From NCBI GenBank assembly GCA_031256795.1, contig JAIRPW010000018.1:1-64000 (forward strand): 64,000 bases of DNA. Direction: 5' to 3'. Shown here in pieces: positions 9,887-21,136 of the stretch. This DNA comes from Zoogloeaceae bacterium (lineage in GTDB: Bacteria; Pseudomonadota; Gammaproteobacteria; Burkholderiales; Rhodocyclaceae). Every line of letters starts with the position of its first letter. The first letter of the stretch is position 1. Under the pieces are notes generated by a model. That model saw nothing but the letters and a program-made list of their open reading frames with translations. It had not been told where the DNA came from and made no database searches. The translations under genes were made by a program, and so were the position numbers.

Positions 9887-11857
9887 ATGCGTTTTCTTGA
9901 TCTTCCGCAGATGATTTCCGCGTCCGGCAGCGTGACGCTGCCGGGGTCAAAGAGCATTTCTAACCGGGCGCTGCTTCTGGCGGCGCTGGCGGAAGGCGTG
10001 ACGGAATTGCATAGCCTTTTGGATTCTGACGACACGGCGCGGATGCGCGAGGCGCTTTCCGCTTTGGGTGTGGAAATGATCGCGGACAACGGTGTTTTGC
10101 GGGTGACGGGTTGTGGCGGGCGTTTTCCCGCGCGGCAGGCGTCGCTTTTTCTGGGCAACGCGGGCACAGCCTTTCGGTCGCTTACGGCGGCGCTGGCGTT
10201 TTGCGGCGGAGAATATACGCTGGACGGCGTTCCCAGAATGCGCGAGCGTCCTATCGGCGATTTGGTGGATGCTTTGCGTTGCTGCGGCGCGCGTATTGAG
10301 TACGCGCAAAAAGAAGGGTTTCCGCCGCTACGGATTTATCCGTCCGCGGGCCGACCTGACGGCGTGGTAAAAATCCGCGGAGATGTTTCCAGCCAATTCC
10401 TGAGCGGGCTTTTGATGGCGTTGCCGCTTTCCGGGGCGCAAACGCGCGTTGCGGTTGAGGGTACGCTCATTTCCCGGCCTTACGTCGCCATGACGTTGAA
10501 TTTGATGGCGCGTTTTGGCGTGACCGTTGCGCAGGAGGACGGGCGGGCGTTTTCGCTGCCTTCAGGAGCGCGGTATCGCGCGCCTGGGCGGTTTTTTGTG
10601 GAGGGAGACGCATCCTCGGCGTCCTATTTTCTCGCCCTGGGGGCGATTGGCGCGACGGCGGATTCGCCTGTGCGCGTGGAAGGCGTGGGGAAAAACGCCC
10701 TGCAGGGCGATGCGCAGTTTGCGGAAGTCCTTGCGGAAATGGGCGCGCGCGTTACGTGGGGCGAAAACTGGATTTCCGCCGCGAAACCTGCGGACGGCAA
10801 GCCGCTTACGGGGATTCGTCTGGACGCCAACGCCATTCCCGACGCGGCCATGACGCTGGCGGTAGCGGCGCTCTATGCGCAAGGGGAGACCGAGCTTGCC
10901 AATATTGCCAGCTGGCGGGTCAAGGAAACGGATCGGATTGCGGCGATGTCCGCTGAATTGCGCCGAATGAATGTTCGCGTAGAAGAAGGCGCGGACTTTC
11001 TGAAAATCATTCCGCCGGACGCCGAACATCCTGTTTTACCCGCTTTGATCCATACCTACGAGGATCACCGCATGGCAATGTGTTTTTCGCTGGCGGCTTT
11101 TGCTGCGCCGCTGCGCATTCTTGATCCGTGCTGCGTCGCCAAGACGTTTCCGAAGTATTTCGAGTGTCTGGAGCGTGTGACGCGCCCCGCGCCGGTGATT
11201 GCCATGGATGGGCCTACCGCTTCGGGCAAGGGGACGGTTTCCTCCAGGGTGGCGCGCGCGCTGGGATTTCATTATCTGGATTCCGGGGCGCTGTATCGGC
11301 TGACCGCTCTGGAGGCGCGAAACGCGGGCGTAGATTGGGCGGACGAAGCGGCGGTGGCGGAGCTGGCGGAGCGGCTGGATGTGTCTTTTCGCGGCGATCG
11401 CGTTTTTTTGCGTGGACAGGATGTGAGTCAGATTATGCGTGAGGAGCGCATTTCTGTCGGCGCTTCAAAAGTTGCGGCGCTGCCCGCCGTGCGTTCGGCG
11501 CTTCTTTTTCGTCAGCGCGCTTTTCATCGCGCGCCGGGCCTGGTGGGGGATGGGCGCGATATGGCTTCCGTCGTATTTCCCCGCGCGGCGCTGAAAGTTT
11601 TTTTAACCGCGAGCGCGGAGATTCGCGCGGAGCGCCGGGTATCGCAGCTGCGGGAGCGCGGGGAGATCGCCGATTTTTCCGTTATTCGCGCCGATCTGGA
11701 GGCGCGGGACGCGCGGGACAGATCGCGCGCCGCCGCGCCGCTTGTTCAGGCGGAAGACGCGGTTTTGCTGGATACGGACGCGCTCGGCATTGAGGAGGCG
11801 GTAATGCGTGTTTTGGACTGGTATGCGGAAAAAGACGAAGCGGGCAAGGCGCGCTGA
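9887..11857 (+). CDS. aroA-cmk: Fused EPSP synthase / cytidylate kinase
   Basis: 656 residues, two enzymes in one chain. Residues ~1-425 are 5-enolpyruvylshikimate-3-phosphate synthase (shikimate pathway): [64 protein letters not shown] and [10 protein letters not shown]. Residues ~432-656 are CMP/dCMP kinase: [15 protein letters not shown] (P-loop), [12 protein letters not shown] and [11 protein letters not shown]. In most proteobacteria cmk is followed by rpsA; here a TPR gene follows instead. The two reactions are metabolically unrelated, so fusion probably reflects collapse of an aroA-cmk gene pair. No internal stop is seen, and the joint around [12 protein letters not shown] is clean. 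Confidence 0.95.
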   Translation: MRFLDLPQMISASGSVTLPGSKSISNRALLLAALAEGVTELHSLLDSDDTARMREALSALGVEMIADNGVLRVTGCGGRFPARQASLFLGNAGTAFRSLTAALAFCGGEYTLDGVPRMRERPIGDLVDALRCCGARIEYAQKEGFPPLRIYPSAGRPDGVVKIRGDVSSQFLSGLLMALPLSGAQTRVAVEGTLISRPYVAMTLNLMARFGVTVAQEDGRAFSLPSGARYRAPGRFFVEGDASSASYFLALGAIGATADSPVRVEGVGKNALQGDAQFAEVLAEMGARVTWGENWISAAKPADGKPLTGIRLDANAIPDAAMTLAVAALYAQGETELANIASWRVKETDRIAAMSAELRRMNVRVEEGADFLKIIPPDAEHPVLPALIHTYEDHRMAMCFSLAAFAAPLRILDPCCVAKTFPKYFECLERVTRPAPVIAMDGPTASGKGTVSSRVARALGFHYLDSGALYRLTALEARNAGVDWADEAAVAELAERLDVSFRGDRVFLRGQDVSQIMREERISVGASKVAALPAVRSALLFRQRAFHRAPGLVGDGRDMASVVFPRAALKVFLTASAEIRAERRVSQLRERGEIADFSVIRADLEARDARDRSRAAAPLVQAEDAVLLDTDALGIEEAVMRVLDWYAEKDEAGKAR

Positions 11858-11970
11858 TTTTTCCCGCGCGGTTGCGGACGCGGGCAAAGCGCAATAGCAT
11901 CTTGTTCTTGCGGTTTCCCGCGCGGCGTAACGCGCTTTGTTCTTGCGTTATTTTTTATGTTGAGCGCCTT

Positions 11971-13785
11971 ATGTTGAACTCTATACGCTTTGTTTTTCCT
12001 TTCCTGTGCTTTTTTGCGCTGCTTGCGCCGTTGGCGCGCGCGCAAACGGGCGCGCAAGAGGCTCCTGACGCCGCGGATCCCGCAATCAGCGCGAAAGCGG
12101 CGAACGAGGAGAATGCCGGCAATTCGGATGCGGACAGTTCCGCGCTGGACGCGCAGACGGTCTATGAGGTCGTGCTGGGAGAATTGGCGGTGCAGCGCCA
12201 GCAGATACCGCTGGCCGCGCGGGTTTATCTGGATCTCGCGTTGCGTTCTCACGATCCAGAAGTGATTGAGCGCGCCCTGAAACTTTTGAGCGCGGCTGGA
12301 GAATTCGTGACGGCAAGCGAGCTTTTGCCTTTATGGAAAACCTATGCGCAGCCTGATCCTTCTGAGACGGCGGTGATTGAGGCCGGTATTTTTCTGGGTT
12401 TGGGGCGTATCGCGGAGATGGAAGAGCCGCTCACAAGGCTGCTTTTGGAGAATCCGGGGCAGCATGAAGAGGTTTTTTTCAATTTCGCCCGGTTTCTGAA
12501 TACGCCCAATGAGAAGGATGGCGCGGCGCGCGGTGCGCTGGCCGCGCTTTTTCAGCGTCTGGCGGGAAAATACGCGAATGTAGCTGCCGCGCATTATGTC
12601 GCGGCGCTGGCTTCCCGCGACGCCGGGCAGGAAATTCCGGCGCTTACGGAGCTTGCGCTTGCGCAGACGCACAAGCCGGAATGGAATCTTCCGTACATTA
12701 CGCGCATGGAATGGATTAAAGAGGACCTGCAAAAAAAGGGGCAGAACGCGCTTTTGAGCACGCTTTTGGCGGCAGACGCGCGGCAGGGCGCGGAGACTTT
12801 TCTGGCGCAGCATCCAGAGGATCAATATTTGCGTTTGCAGTTCGCGCGGTTTTTGATTGTGATTAAGGATTACGCGGGCGCGCGAAGACATTTTTCGTGG
12901 CTGATTGAGAGGCATCCTGACAACCCGGAAATTCTCAACGCGGTCATTTTGCTGGCGATAGAGGAAAGGGACTTGCCAGAGGCGCGGCTTCTTTTTGAGC
13001 GTCTGGCGGAAGTGTCGCCGTCCTTGGCGTTTGAGACCGTCGCGTTTTACCTTGCGGGCGCGGAAGAAAAAGCGGGAGATATGGATCGGGCGATTTCTCT
13101 GCTTGCGCGAATTTCGCCGCAATCCAAACTTTATTCGCTCGCGCGGTTGATGACGGCCATGCAAATGGCGGAGCGGGATATGGAGGGCGCGCGGCGTTTC
13201 CTGCGCGAGAGCGTGATGAATACCCCGGAAGACCGCGCGAGTTTTGCGCGGATGGAAGCTGGCCTTTTGCGCGACAAGGGGCTTGACGCGGAAACGTACA
13301 CGGTGCTTTCGCTTGCGTTGAAAGCGCAGCCGGATCATCCCGAACTTCTGTATGACGCCGCTCTGGCGGCGGACAAGCTGCGCCGCTGGAAAGAGATGGA
13401 GAATCATCTGCAACGCCTGATTCGTTTGCAGCCAAACAATGCGCACGCTTACAACGCGCTGGGTTACTCGTTTGCCGAGCGCAATCTGCGCCTCGAAGAG
13501 GCGCAGAAACTGGTGAATAAGGCGCTGGAACTGGATCCGCAAAGTCCGCAGATTCTGGATAGCATGGGTTGGGTGCTGTACCGGCGGGGGCAATTGTCTG
13601 CCGCGCTGACCGCGCTGCGCGCGGCCTATGAGCGTCTTCCAGACCCGGAAATTGCCGCGCATCTGGGCGAAGTGCTCTGGAAGATGGGGCGCGAGCAGGA
13701 AGCGCGGGAACTTTGGCAGAAGGAGGCGGAAAAATCGCCGGGTCACGCGGTATTGAACGCGACACGTCAGCGTTTTACGCCATGA
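11971..13785 (+). CDS. Secreted TPR-repeat protein
   Basis: 604 residues. A signal peptide (MLNSIRFVFPFLCFFALLAP ... ARAQ) is followed by a short acidic linker and then many tetratricopeptide helices across ~70-600, for example NAHAYNALGYSFAERNLRLE and SPQILDSMGWVLYRRGQLSA. Such proteins precede lolB in many betaproteobacteria and are thought to act in the periplasm or at the outer membrane as scaffolds; no enzymatic motif is seen. An in-frame start at 11872 would put the signal peptide internally, so 11971 is chosen. Its stop overlaps the lolB start (ATGA), indicating translational coupling. Confidence 0.87.
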   Translation: MLNSIRFVFPFLCFFALLAPLARAQTGAQEAPDAADPAISAKAANEENAGNSDADSSALDAQTVYEVVLGELAVQRQQIPLAARVYLDLALRSHDPEVIERALKLLSAAGEFVTASELLPLWKTYAQPDPSETAVIEAGIFLGLGRIAEMEEPLTRLLLENPGQHEEVFFNFARFLNTPNEKDGAARGALAALFQRLAGKYANVAAAHYVAALASRDAGQEIPALTELALAQTHKPEWNLPYITRMEWIKEDLQKKGQNALLSTLLAADARQGAETFLAQHPEDQYLRLQFARFLIVIKDYAGARRHFSWLIERHPDNPEILNAVILLAIEERDLPEARLLFERLAEVSPSLAFETVAFYLAGAEEKAGDMDRAISLLARISPQSKLYSLARLMTAMQMAERDMEGARRFLRESVMNTPEDRASFARMEAGLLRDKGLDAETYTVLSLALKAQPDHPELLYDAALAADKLRRWKEMENHLQRLIRLQPNNAHAYNALGYSFAERNLRLEEAQKLVNKALELDPQSPQILDSMGWVLYRRGQLSAALTALRAAYERLPDPEIAAHLGEVLWKMGREQEARELWQKEAEKSPGHAVLNATRQRFTP

Positions 13786-14459
13786 GCCGCCGCTGCTTGC
13801 GGCGCTGGTTCTTGCCGTCGCTTTGGGCGGCGCTTTGTTGTTCGGCCTGTACGCTCCTGCCCGCGCCCTCTTCCCCGCCAGGGGAGCCCGCGCCCGCGTT
13901 GCGGGTTTCTGGCGCGGATCCCCGTGATTTTTTGCTGGATGCGCGATTTTTTCTGACGTTCCAGGCGGACGCCGCGCCGGATTCCCGCGCTGTATCCCGG
14001 CAGTGGGCAGGAAGGTTGACCTGGCGGCATGAAACTTTGCGTGAACAATGGCAGATTGCCGATCCTTTCGGACAGACGCAAGCGCGGCTTTCCCGGTTTT
14101 CTGACGGCTCTTTTTTGCTGGAACAGGCCGGAAAACCGGACGCGCGTTACGCCGGTGTCGCGGAGCTGGAAGCGGCGCTGGAATTGCCCATTCCTTTTGC
14201 GGCCCTGCCGGATTGGCTTCTGGCGCGTTCTGACGTGGGCGTTCTGGAGGCGCGCGACGCGCAAGGGCGCGTGACGCGGCTGCAATCGCGGGGCTGGCGG
14301 ATTGACTATTTTTACGATGACATGGAGGGGGCGGTTTTGCCGCGGCGCGTGGAGGCCGCTCTGGAAAATACCCTGCGCCTGAAATTGGTGATTGAGCGCC
14401 AGATATTTGACCAGAAAGAAAACGACGCGCCGCCGGACAATCCCAGGGGCGCGCCATGA
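13782..14459 (+). CDS. lolB: Outer-membrane lipoprotein insertion factor LolB
   Basis: 225 residues. A type II signal peptide ends in the lipobox-like CCSAC with lipid-carrying Cys23. The mature part fits the LolB fold: FQADAAPDSRAVSRQWAGRL, WRHETLREQWQIADPFGQ and PLPxWL-like ALPDWLLAR. LolB receives lipoproteins from LolA and inserts them in the outer membrane. Context is typical: it overlaps the TPR gene by 4 nt (ATGA) and ispE by 4 nt. The lipobox has Cys at -3, slightly unusual. In-frame sequence upstream (from 13713) lies inside the TPR gene and is not the start. Confidence 0.88.
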   Translation: MSRRCLRRWFLPSLWAALCCSACTLLPAPSSPPGEPAPALRVSGADPRDFLLDARFFLTFQADAAPDSRAVSRQWAGRLTWRHETLREQWQIADPFGQTQARLSRFSDGSFLLEQAGKPDARYAGVAELEAALELPIPFAALPDWLLARSDVGVLEARDAQGRVTRLQSRGWRIDYFYDDMEGAVLPRRVEAALENTLRLKLVIERQIFDQKENDAPPDNPRGAP

Positions 14460-15355
14460 GCGCTGAGATTTTTCATGACGATCAGGCGTTTTTGCGCGTT
14501 TGGCCAGCGCCCGCGAAGCTGAACCTTTTTTTGCATGTCACAGGGCGTCGCGCGGATGGGTATCATTTTTTGCAGACCCTGTTCCGTTTGATTGATCTGG
14601 AGGATCGTCTTGCGTTTTCCCTTCGCGAGGATGGGGAGGTGCGCGTGGAAAGCGATTTGCCTGGCGTCTCTCTGGAGGATCATTTGTGTTTTCGCGCGGC
14701 GCGGCTTTTGCAAGAGGTAACCGGGGTTCGGCGGGGCGTTTCGATCCGCCTGACAAAAAATTTGCCGCTGGGCGGAGGATTGGGCGGCGGCAGCTCGGAT
14801 GCGGCTACCACCTTGCTTGCGCTCAATGCTCTGTGGCAAACCGGGCTGTCCCGATCGCGGCTGCGGGAAATCGCCCTGCCGCTGGGAGCGGATGTGCCAT
14901 TTTTTCTCTTTGGGGAAAATGCGTTTGCCGAAGGCGTAGGCGAGCGTCTGCGCGCGGTTTCTCTGCCTGAACGCTGGTATTTTCTTGTTTTCCCGCCGGT
15001 TTGCGTGCCGACGGCCAGTATTTTCCGCGCGCCGGAGCTTCCGCGCCGCACGCCGCCTGTCCGCGCGGAAGACTGGTTTCCCGGATTTGGGCGCAATGAT
15101 TTGGAGGCGGCGGTCGTCGCGCGTTATCCTCCGGTAGCGGAGGCTCTGCGCTGGCTTGGCGAGACGGCGCGCGCGCTTGAGGCGGAAGGCTGCGGGAACA
15201 TCATTTGCCGGATGAGCGGCTCCGGCGCGACAGTATTTGCCGAGTGCGCGGAAGAGCTTACGGCGCGCGCTTTTCTTGCGCGCCTTCCGGGCGATTGGCG
15301 TGGCGGCGTTGCGCGGGGGCTTACCCGGCATCCTCTTTTTTCCTTGGCGTCCTGA
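14456..15355 (+). CDS. ispE: 4-diphosphocytidyl-2-C-methyl-D-erythritol kinase
   Basis: 299 residues. GHMP kinase of the non-mevalonate (MEP) isoprenoid pathway. Seen: [20 protein letters not shown] (substrate-binding start), the ATP loop [17 protein letters not shown], and a C-terminal [12 protein letters not shown]. Length is slightly above E. coli IspE (283). It overlaps lolB by 4 nt, a pairing common in proteobacteria; prs and a tRNA-Gln often follow but here leuA does. Confidence 0.95.
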   Translation: MSAEIFHDDQAFLRVWPAPAKLNLFLHVTGRRADGYHFLQTLFRLIDLEDRLAFSLREDGEVRVESDLPGVSLEDHLCFRAARLLQEVTGVRRGVSIRLTKNLPLGGGLGGGSSDAATTLLALNALWQTGLSRSRLREIALPLGADVPFFLFGENAFAEGVGERLRAVSLPERWYFLVFPPVCVPTASIFRAPELPRRTPPVRAEDWFPGFGRNDLEAAVVARYPPVAEALRWLGETARALEAEGCGNIICRMSGSGATVFAECAEELTARAFLARLPGDWRGGVARGLTRHPLFSLAS

Positions 15356-15375
15356 TTTTTTCGCGGAGTTTTTTC

Positions 15376-16917
15376 ATGGCTGAACAATCCCTTATTATTT
15401 TTGATACGACTCTGCGCGACGGCGAACAAAGCCCCGGCGCTTCCATGACGCGCGAGGAAAAGCTGCGGGTCGCGCGGCAGCTGGAAAAAATGCGGGTGGA
15501 CGTAATTGAGGCGGGCTTTGCCGCCGCTTCCGCGGGAGATTTCGAGGCGATCCGCGCCATTGCCGAGAATATCCGCGAGTCCACGGTTTGTTCGCTTGCG
15601 CGGGCGAGCGAGCAGGATATTGAGCGGGCGGGCGAGGCCGTTCGTCCGGCGGAAAGAAGGCGCATTCACACGTTTATTGCGACCAGTCCGATTCACATGG
15701 AGAAAAAACTGCGCATGGCGCCGGAGGAGGTGATTGCGCAGGCGGTAAAGGCGATCGGCTGGGCGCGGCGTTATACGGATGACGTGGAATTCTCCGCTGA
15801 GGACGCGGGGCGTTCGGATTTGGATTTTCTCTGCCGCGTATTTGAGGCCGCCATCAAGGCGGGCGCGACGACGATCAATGTTCCAGATACGGTAGGCTAC
15901 AACTTGCCGGATCAATTTTCCCGCACGCTGCGCGCGCTGATTGAGCGCGTGTCCGGAGCGGAGCGAGTGGTCTGGTCGGTGCATTGTCACAATGATTTGG
16001 GTCTGGCGGTTGCCAATTCTCTGGCGGCGGTGCTTGCCGGAGCGCGGCAGGTGGAGTGTACGATCAATGGTTTGGGCGAGCGCGCGGGCAACGCCGCGCT
16101 GGAAGAGGTGGTGATGACGGTGCGCACCCGCGCCGATATTTTCCCGGTGACGACCTGGATTGATACTACGCAGATCGTTCCCGCTTCCCGTTTGGTTTCG
16201 CAGATTACCGGGTATCCGGTGCAGCCCAATAAGGCGATTGTCGGCGCGAATGCTTTCGCGCATGAGTCGGGGATTCACCAGGACGGTGTGCTGAAGCACC
16301 GCGAAACCTACGAAATTATGCGCGCCGAGGACGTCGGCTGGAAGGAAAACAAACTCGTGCTGGGCAAGCATTCTGGCCGGAATGCTTTCCGAAGCCGTTT
16401 GGCTGAGATTGGCGTAGTGCTGGAAAGCGAGGACGCCTTGAACGCGGCTTTTGCCCGTTTCAAGGAACTGGCGGATAAGAAGCACGAGATTTTCGACGAG
16501 GATTTGCAGGCGCTGGTCTCCAATGAGGCCGTACCCGCGCGGGAAACGTACCGGCTGAATTATTCGCGCGTGACTTCGGAAACAGGGGAAACGCCGCGCG
16601 CGCGGGTGATTCTGGGAGTGGAGGGTGAGGAAAAAACGGCGGAAGCCGAAGGGTCGGGGCCGGTGGACGCGGCGTTTAAGGCGATTGAGCGGGTGGCGCA
16701 AAGCGGCGCGAAACTTCTGCTGTATTCCGTCAATGCCATTACGACGGGAACGGACGCGCAAGGCGAAGTCACCGTGCGGCTTGCCGCCGAAAACCGGATT
16801 GTCAACGGGCAGGGCGCGGACACCGATATTGTGGTGGCTTCGGCCAAGGCGTATCTCAACGCGCTCAACAAACTGCGCGCGCCGGACGGCAAGGTAAATC
16901 CGCAGGGCGTGCTTTGA
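15376..16917 (+). CDS. leuA: 2-isopropylmalate synthase
   Basis: 513 residues (E. coli 523). It condenses acetyl-CoA with 2-oxoisovalerate, the committed leucine step. Seen: [16 protein letters not shown] (catalytic Arg/Asp and metal ligand), [17 protein letters not shown] (metal-binding His pair), [16 protein letters not shown] and [17 protein letters not shown]. The C-terminal regulatory domain (from ~residue 390, [14 protein letters not shown]) that binds leucine for feedback inhibition is present. GGAG lies before the ATG at 15376; longer in-frame starts fall inside ispE. It is 6 kb from leuC rather than beside it. Confidence 0.95.
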   Translation: MAEQSLIIFDTTLRDGEQSPGASMTREEKLRVARQLEKMRVDVIEAGFAAASAGDFEAIRAIAENIRESTVCSLARASEQDIERAGEAVRPAERRRIHTFIATSPIHMEKKLRMAPEEVIAQAVKAIGWARRYTDDVEFSAEDAGRSDLDFLCRVFEAAIKAGATTINVPDTVGYNLPDQFSRTLRALIERVSGAERVVWSVHCHNDLGLAVANSLAAVLAGARQVECTINGLGERAGNAALEEVVMTVRTRADIFPVTTWIDTTQIVPASRLVSQITGYPVQPNKAIVGANAFAHESGIHQDGVLKHRETYEIMRAEDVGWKENKLVLGKHSGRNAFRSRLAEIGVVLESEDALNAAFARFKELADKKHEIFDEDLQALVSNEAVPARETYRLNYSRVTSETGETPRARVILGVEGEEKTAEAEGSGPVDAAFKAIERVAQSGAKLLLYSVNAITTGTDAQGEVTVRLAAENRIVNGQGADTDIVVASAKAYLNALNKLRAPDGKVNPQGVL

Positions 16918-16939
16918 AGAAGGGCGTTTTTCTCTTCAC

Positions 16940-16969
16940 TTGCGGCCGCGATTACAGTACCCTTATAAG
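16940..16969 (+). promoter_or_regulatory. Possible maeB promoter
   Basis: TTGCGG (16940-16945), an 18-nt spacer, then TATAAG (16964-16969). Transcription would start near 16976, ahead of the start at 17015. Moderate match to the sigma-70 consensus only. Confidence 0.4.
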
Positions 16970-17014
16970 CTTTCCGCGCTTGCGAGCGGGATATTTCGGA
17001 CAATGAGGATCAAC

Positions 17015-19291
<2,277 letters not shown>

Positions 19292-19320
19292 TGGGCGGGA
19301 GCGTTTCTGGAAGGCCAAAG

Positions 19321-19336
19321 GGCGGCGAAAGCCGCC
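19321..19336 (+). terminator. GNRA-loop hairpin after maeB
   Basis: GGCGGC-GAAA-GCCGCC, a perfect 6-bp stem with a stable GAAA tetraloop 29 nt past the maeB stop. No T run follows, so termination is only a possibility. Confidence 0.35.
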
Positions 19337-19409
19337 TCAAGGCGTAATCTTTGTGCTTTAATGGGCGCTTCTGATTTTATGTTTCTTGCTTTCAGGGTAA
19401 GGAGTCGTC

Positions 19410-20336
19410 ATGAGTCATGAAAAATTCCGGTTGGTGACGCGCAGCGATTTTGACGGATTGGTTTGCGCGGTGCTGCTCAATGAGCTGAATTTGATCGATG
19501 ACATAAAATTCGTGCATCCCAAGGACATGCAGGACGGCAAGATTGACGTCACGCCGCGGGATATTACGACCAATCTGCCGTATGTTCCGGCGGCGCATTT
19601 GGCGTTTGATCATCATCTTTCCGAGACAATACGCAACGCGGGGGAGCGTCCCAATCATATTATCCGCGCGGACGCGCCGTCTGCCGCGCGGGTGGTATAT
19701 GAGTACTACGGCGGGAAATCCGCGTTTGCCGATATTCCGGATGACATGATGGCGGCGGTGGATAAGTCTGACAGCGCCCAGTTTTCCCGCGATGAGATTT
19801 TGGAGCCGACGGGCTGGGTGCTGCTGAATTATTTGATGGACGCGCGCACGGGGTTGGGGCGTTTCCGTAACTTTCGCATCAGCAACTATGCGCTGATGAT
19901 GGATTTGATCAAGTATTGCAAGCGGCACACGATTGACGAGATTCTTCGGCTTCCAGACGTCCGGGAGCGGATGGATTTATATTTTGAACACGCCCGGCCG
20001 GCCAGGGAGCAGATTCTTCGCTGCGCGTCGACGCATAAAAATCTGGTGGTGCTGGATTTGCGCAATGAGGAGACGATTTACGCGACCAATCGTTTCATGA
20101 TTTACGCGCTGTTTCCGGAGAGCGAGATTTCCATTCATGTCTTATGGGGCGTGCAGAAGCAGAATACGGTTTTTGCCACGGGCAAATCAATTTTGAATCG
20201 CGCGAGCCGTGTCAACGTAGGGGAATTGATGCTGAAATATGGCGGCGGCGGGCATCAGGCCGCCGGGACTTGCCAGGTGGAAAATGACCGTGCGGAAGCG
20301 GTTTTGCGGGAACTTATCGCGCAGATTACCGCCTGA
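19410..20336 (+). CDS. DHH/DHHA1 family phosphoesterase
   Basis: 308 residues. The DHH superfamily metal-site motifs are SDFDG (residues ~10-14) and FDHHLSE; the DHHA1 C-terminus shows YGGGGHQAAGTCQV. Members hydrolyse phosphodiesters or pyrophosphates (oligoribonucleotides, pAp, cyclic dinucleotides, polyphosphate). A betaproteobacterial exopolyphosphatase-like label is often attached, but the substrate cannot be read from sequence. No RecJ-type OB domain and no GGDEF or PAS domain is present. AAGGAG precedes the ATG by 8 nt. Confidence 0.85.
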   Translation: MSHEKFRLVTRSDFDGLVCAVLLNELNLIDDIKFVHPKDMQDGKIDVTPRDITTNLPYVPAAHLAFDHHLSETIRNAGERPNHIIRADAPSAARVVYEYYGGKSAFADIPDDMMAAVDKSDSAQFSRDEILEPTGWVLLNYLMDARTGLGRFRNFRISNYALMMDLIKYCKRHTIDEILRLPDVRERMDLYFEHARPAREQILRCASTHKNLVVLDLRNEETIYATNRFMIYALFPESEISIHVLWGVQKQNTVFATGKSILNRASRVNVGELMLKYGGGGHQAAGTCQVENDRAEAVLRELIAQITA

Positions 20337-20441
20337 TGGTCGTTTCGGGGGTTTTGGGATTGTGAGAGACGCCGTTGTCCGTGCAGGCCAATGGCGTTTT
20401 TTCCGCCTGTCTTCCGGGGTTTTTATGGAGGAAAAGGTGAA

Positions 20442-21011
20442 ATGAAAGTATTTTGGCGGATGGCGCCGGCGTTTTGGTTTGGCGTTTTTTGTTGCGAGAG
20501 CGCGCTGGCGCAGATTTATCGTTGCGTGGAAAGGGGGGCTGCGGGAGAGCGGGTGACGATTTCTACGGAGCCTTGTCCGGAAGGCGCGCGGGAGCGCAGG
20601 GAAATTGAGGTGGAGGCGATTTCAGAGCGGACGGCGGAGGAGGCGCGGCGGCGGGCGGAGCGCATGAAGGAGGACGCGGCGCGCATGGCGCGGGAGCGCG
20701 CGGCGCGGGAGGAATTGTATTTGCGCGCGGAGGCGGAAAAACGCAAGGCGCGGGAGCGTGCGGCGGAAGAGGCGGCTCGCGCGGAGAAGGAGAACGATCC
20801 GCGCGGCGTGGGGCGGGATATTTTGTATCTGCCCTATCCCATGCCCTGGCCGCGCCCGCCGCAGATGCGGCCGCCGTTTCATGATTCTCCCGCGGCTCCG
20901 CCGCAGGCGAGGCCGCCGCAAGTCAGGCCGCCGCAGACAAGGCCGCCCGCAGGCCGTCCGCCCGGAGCGCAAGGCGGGCCGCCGCGCGCGAACATCCAGA
21001 GGGCAAACTAG
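20442..21011 (+). CDS. DUF4124 protein with charged helix and proline-rich tail
   Basis: 189 residues. The signal peptide ends ...CCESALA, then the DUF4124 motif QIYRCVERGAAGERVTIST. Residues ~55-125 are an Arg/Glu/Ala helix (long coiled coil), followed by a low-complexity tail rich in PPQxRPP. The strong AGGTGA supports the start at 20442. The tail is encoded by a 15-bp tandem repeat. Probably a periplasmic, peptidoglycan- or envelope-associated protein; function unknown. Confidence 0.8.
   Translation: MKVFWRMAPAFWFGVFCCESALAQIYRCVERGAAGERVTISTEPCPEGARERREIEVEAISERTAEEARRRAERMKEDAARMARERAAREELYLRAEAEKRKARERAAEEAARAEKENDPRGVGRDILYLPYPMPWPRPPQMRPPFHDSPAAPPQARPPQVRPPQTRPPAGRPPGAQGGPPRANIQRAN
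20898..20942 (+). repeat. 15-bp tandem repeat, three copies
   Basis: Units at 20898-20912, 20913-20927 and 20928-20942 all follow CCGCCGCANNNNAGG and encode PPQAR, PPQVR and PPQTR. In-frame units can be gained or lost by slippage without breaking the gene. Confidence 0.8.
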
Positions 21012-21136
21012 ACGGCCATGAACAAAGCAGACAAAACCTCGCGCTGCTTGCGCGGACGCAAGCGAAGCGGCCGGTCTCTGAAAACCGGCGGAGAATGGCG
21101 AAAAATCCATCCGCAGAGGATGGGGAGGCGGACGTC

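Noticed and set aside
12331..14457. Long open frame of 708 codons on the minus strand
   Set aside because: It lies opposite the TPR gene and lolB; its protein is Arg/Pro/Gln-rich low complexity, as expected from the reverse frame of GC-rich coding DNA.
15124..16761. 545-codon minus-strand frame opposite leuA
   Set aside because: Reverse-strand shadow of a well-identified gene, with Arg/His-rich composition and no family motif.
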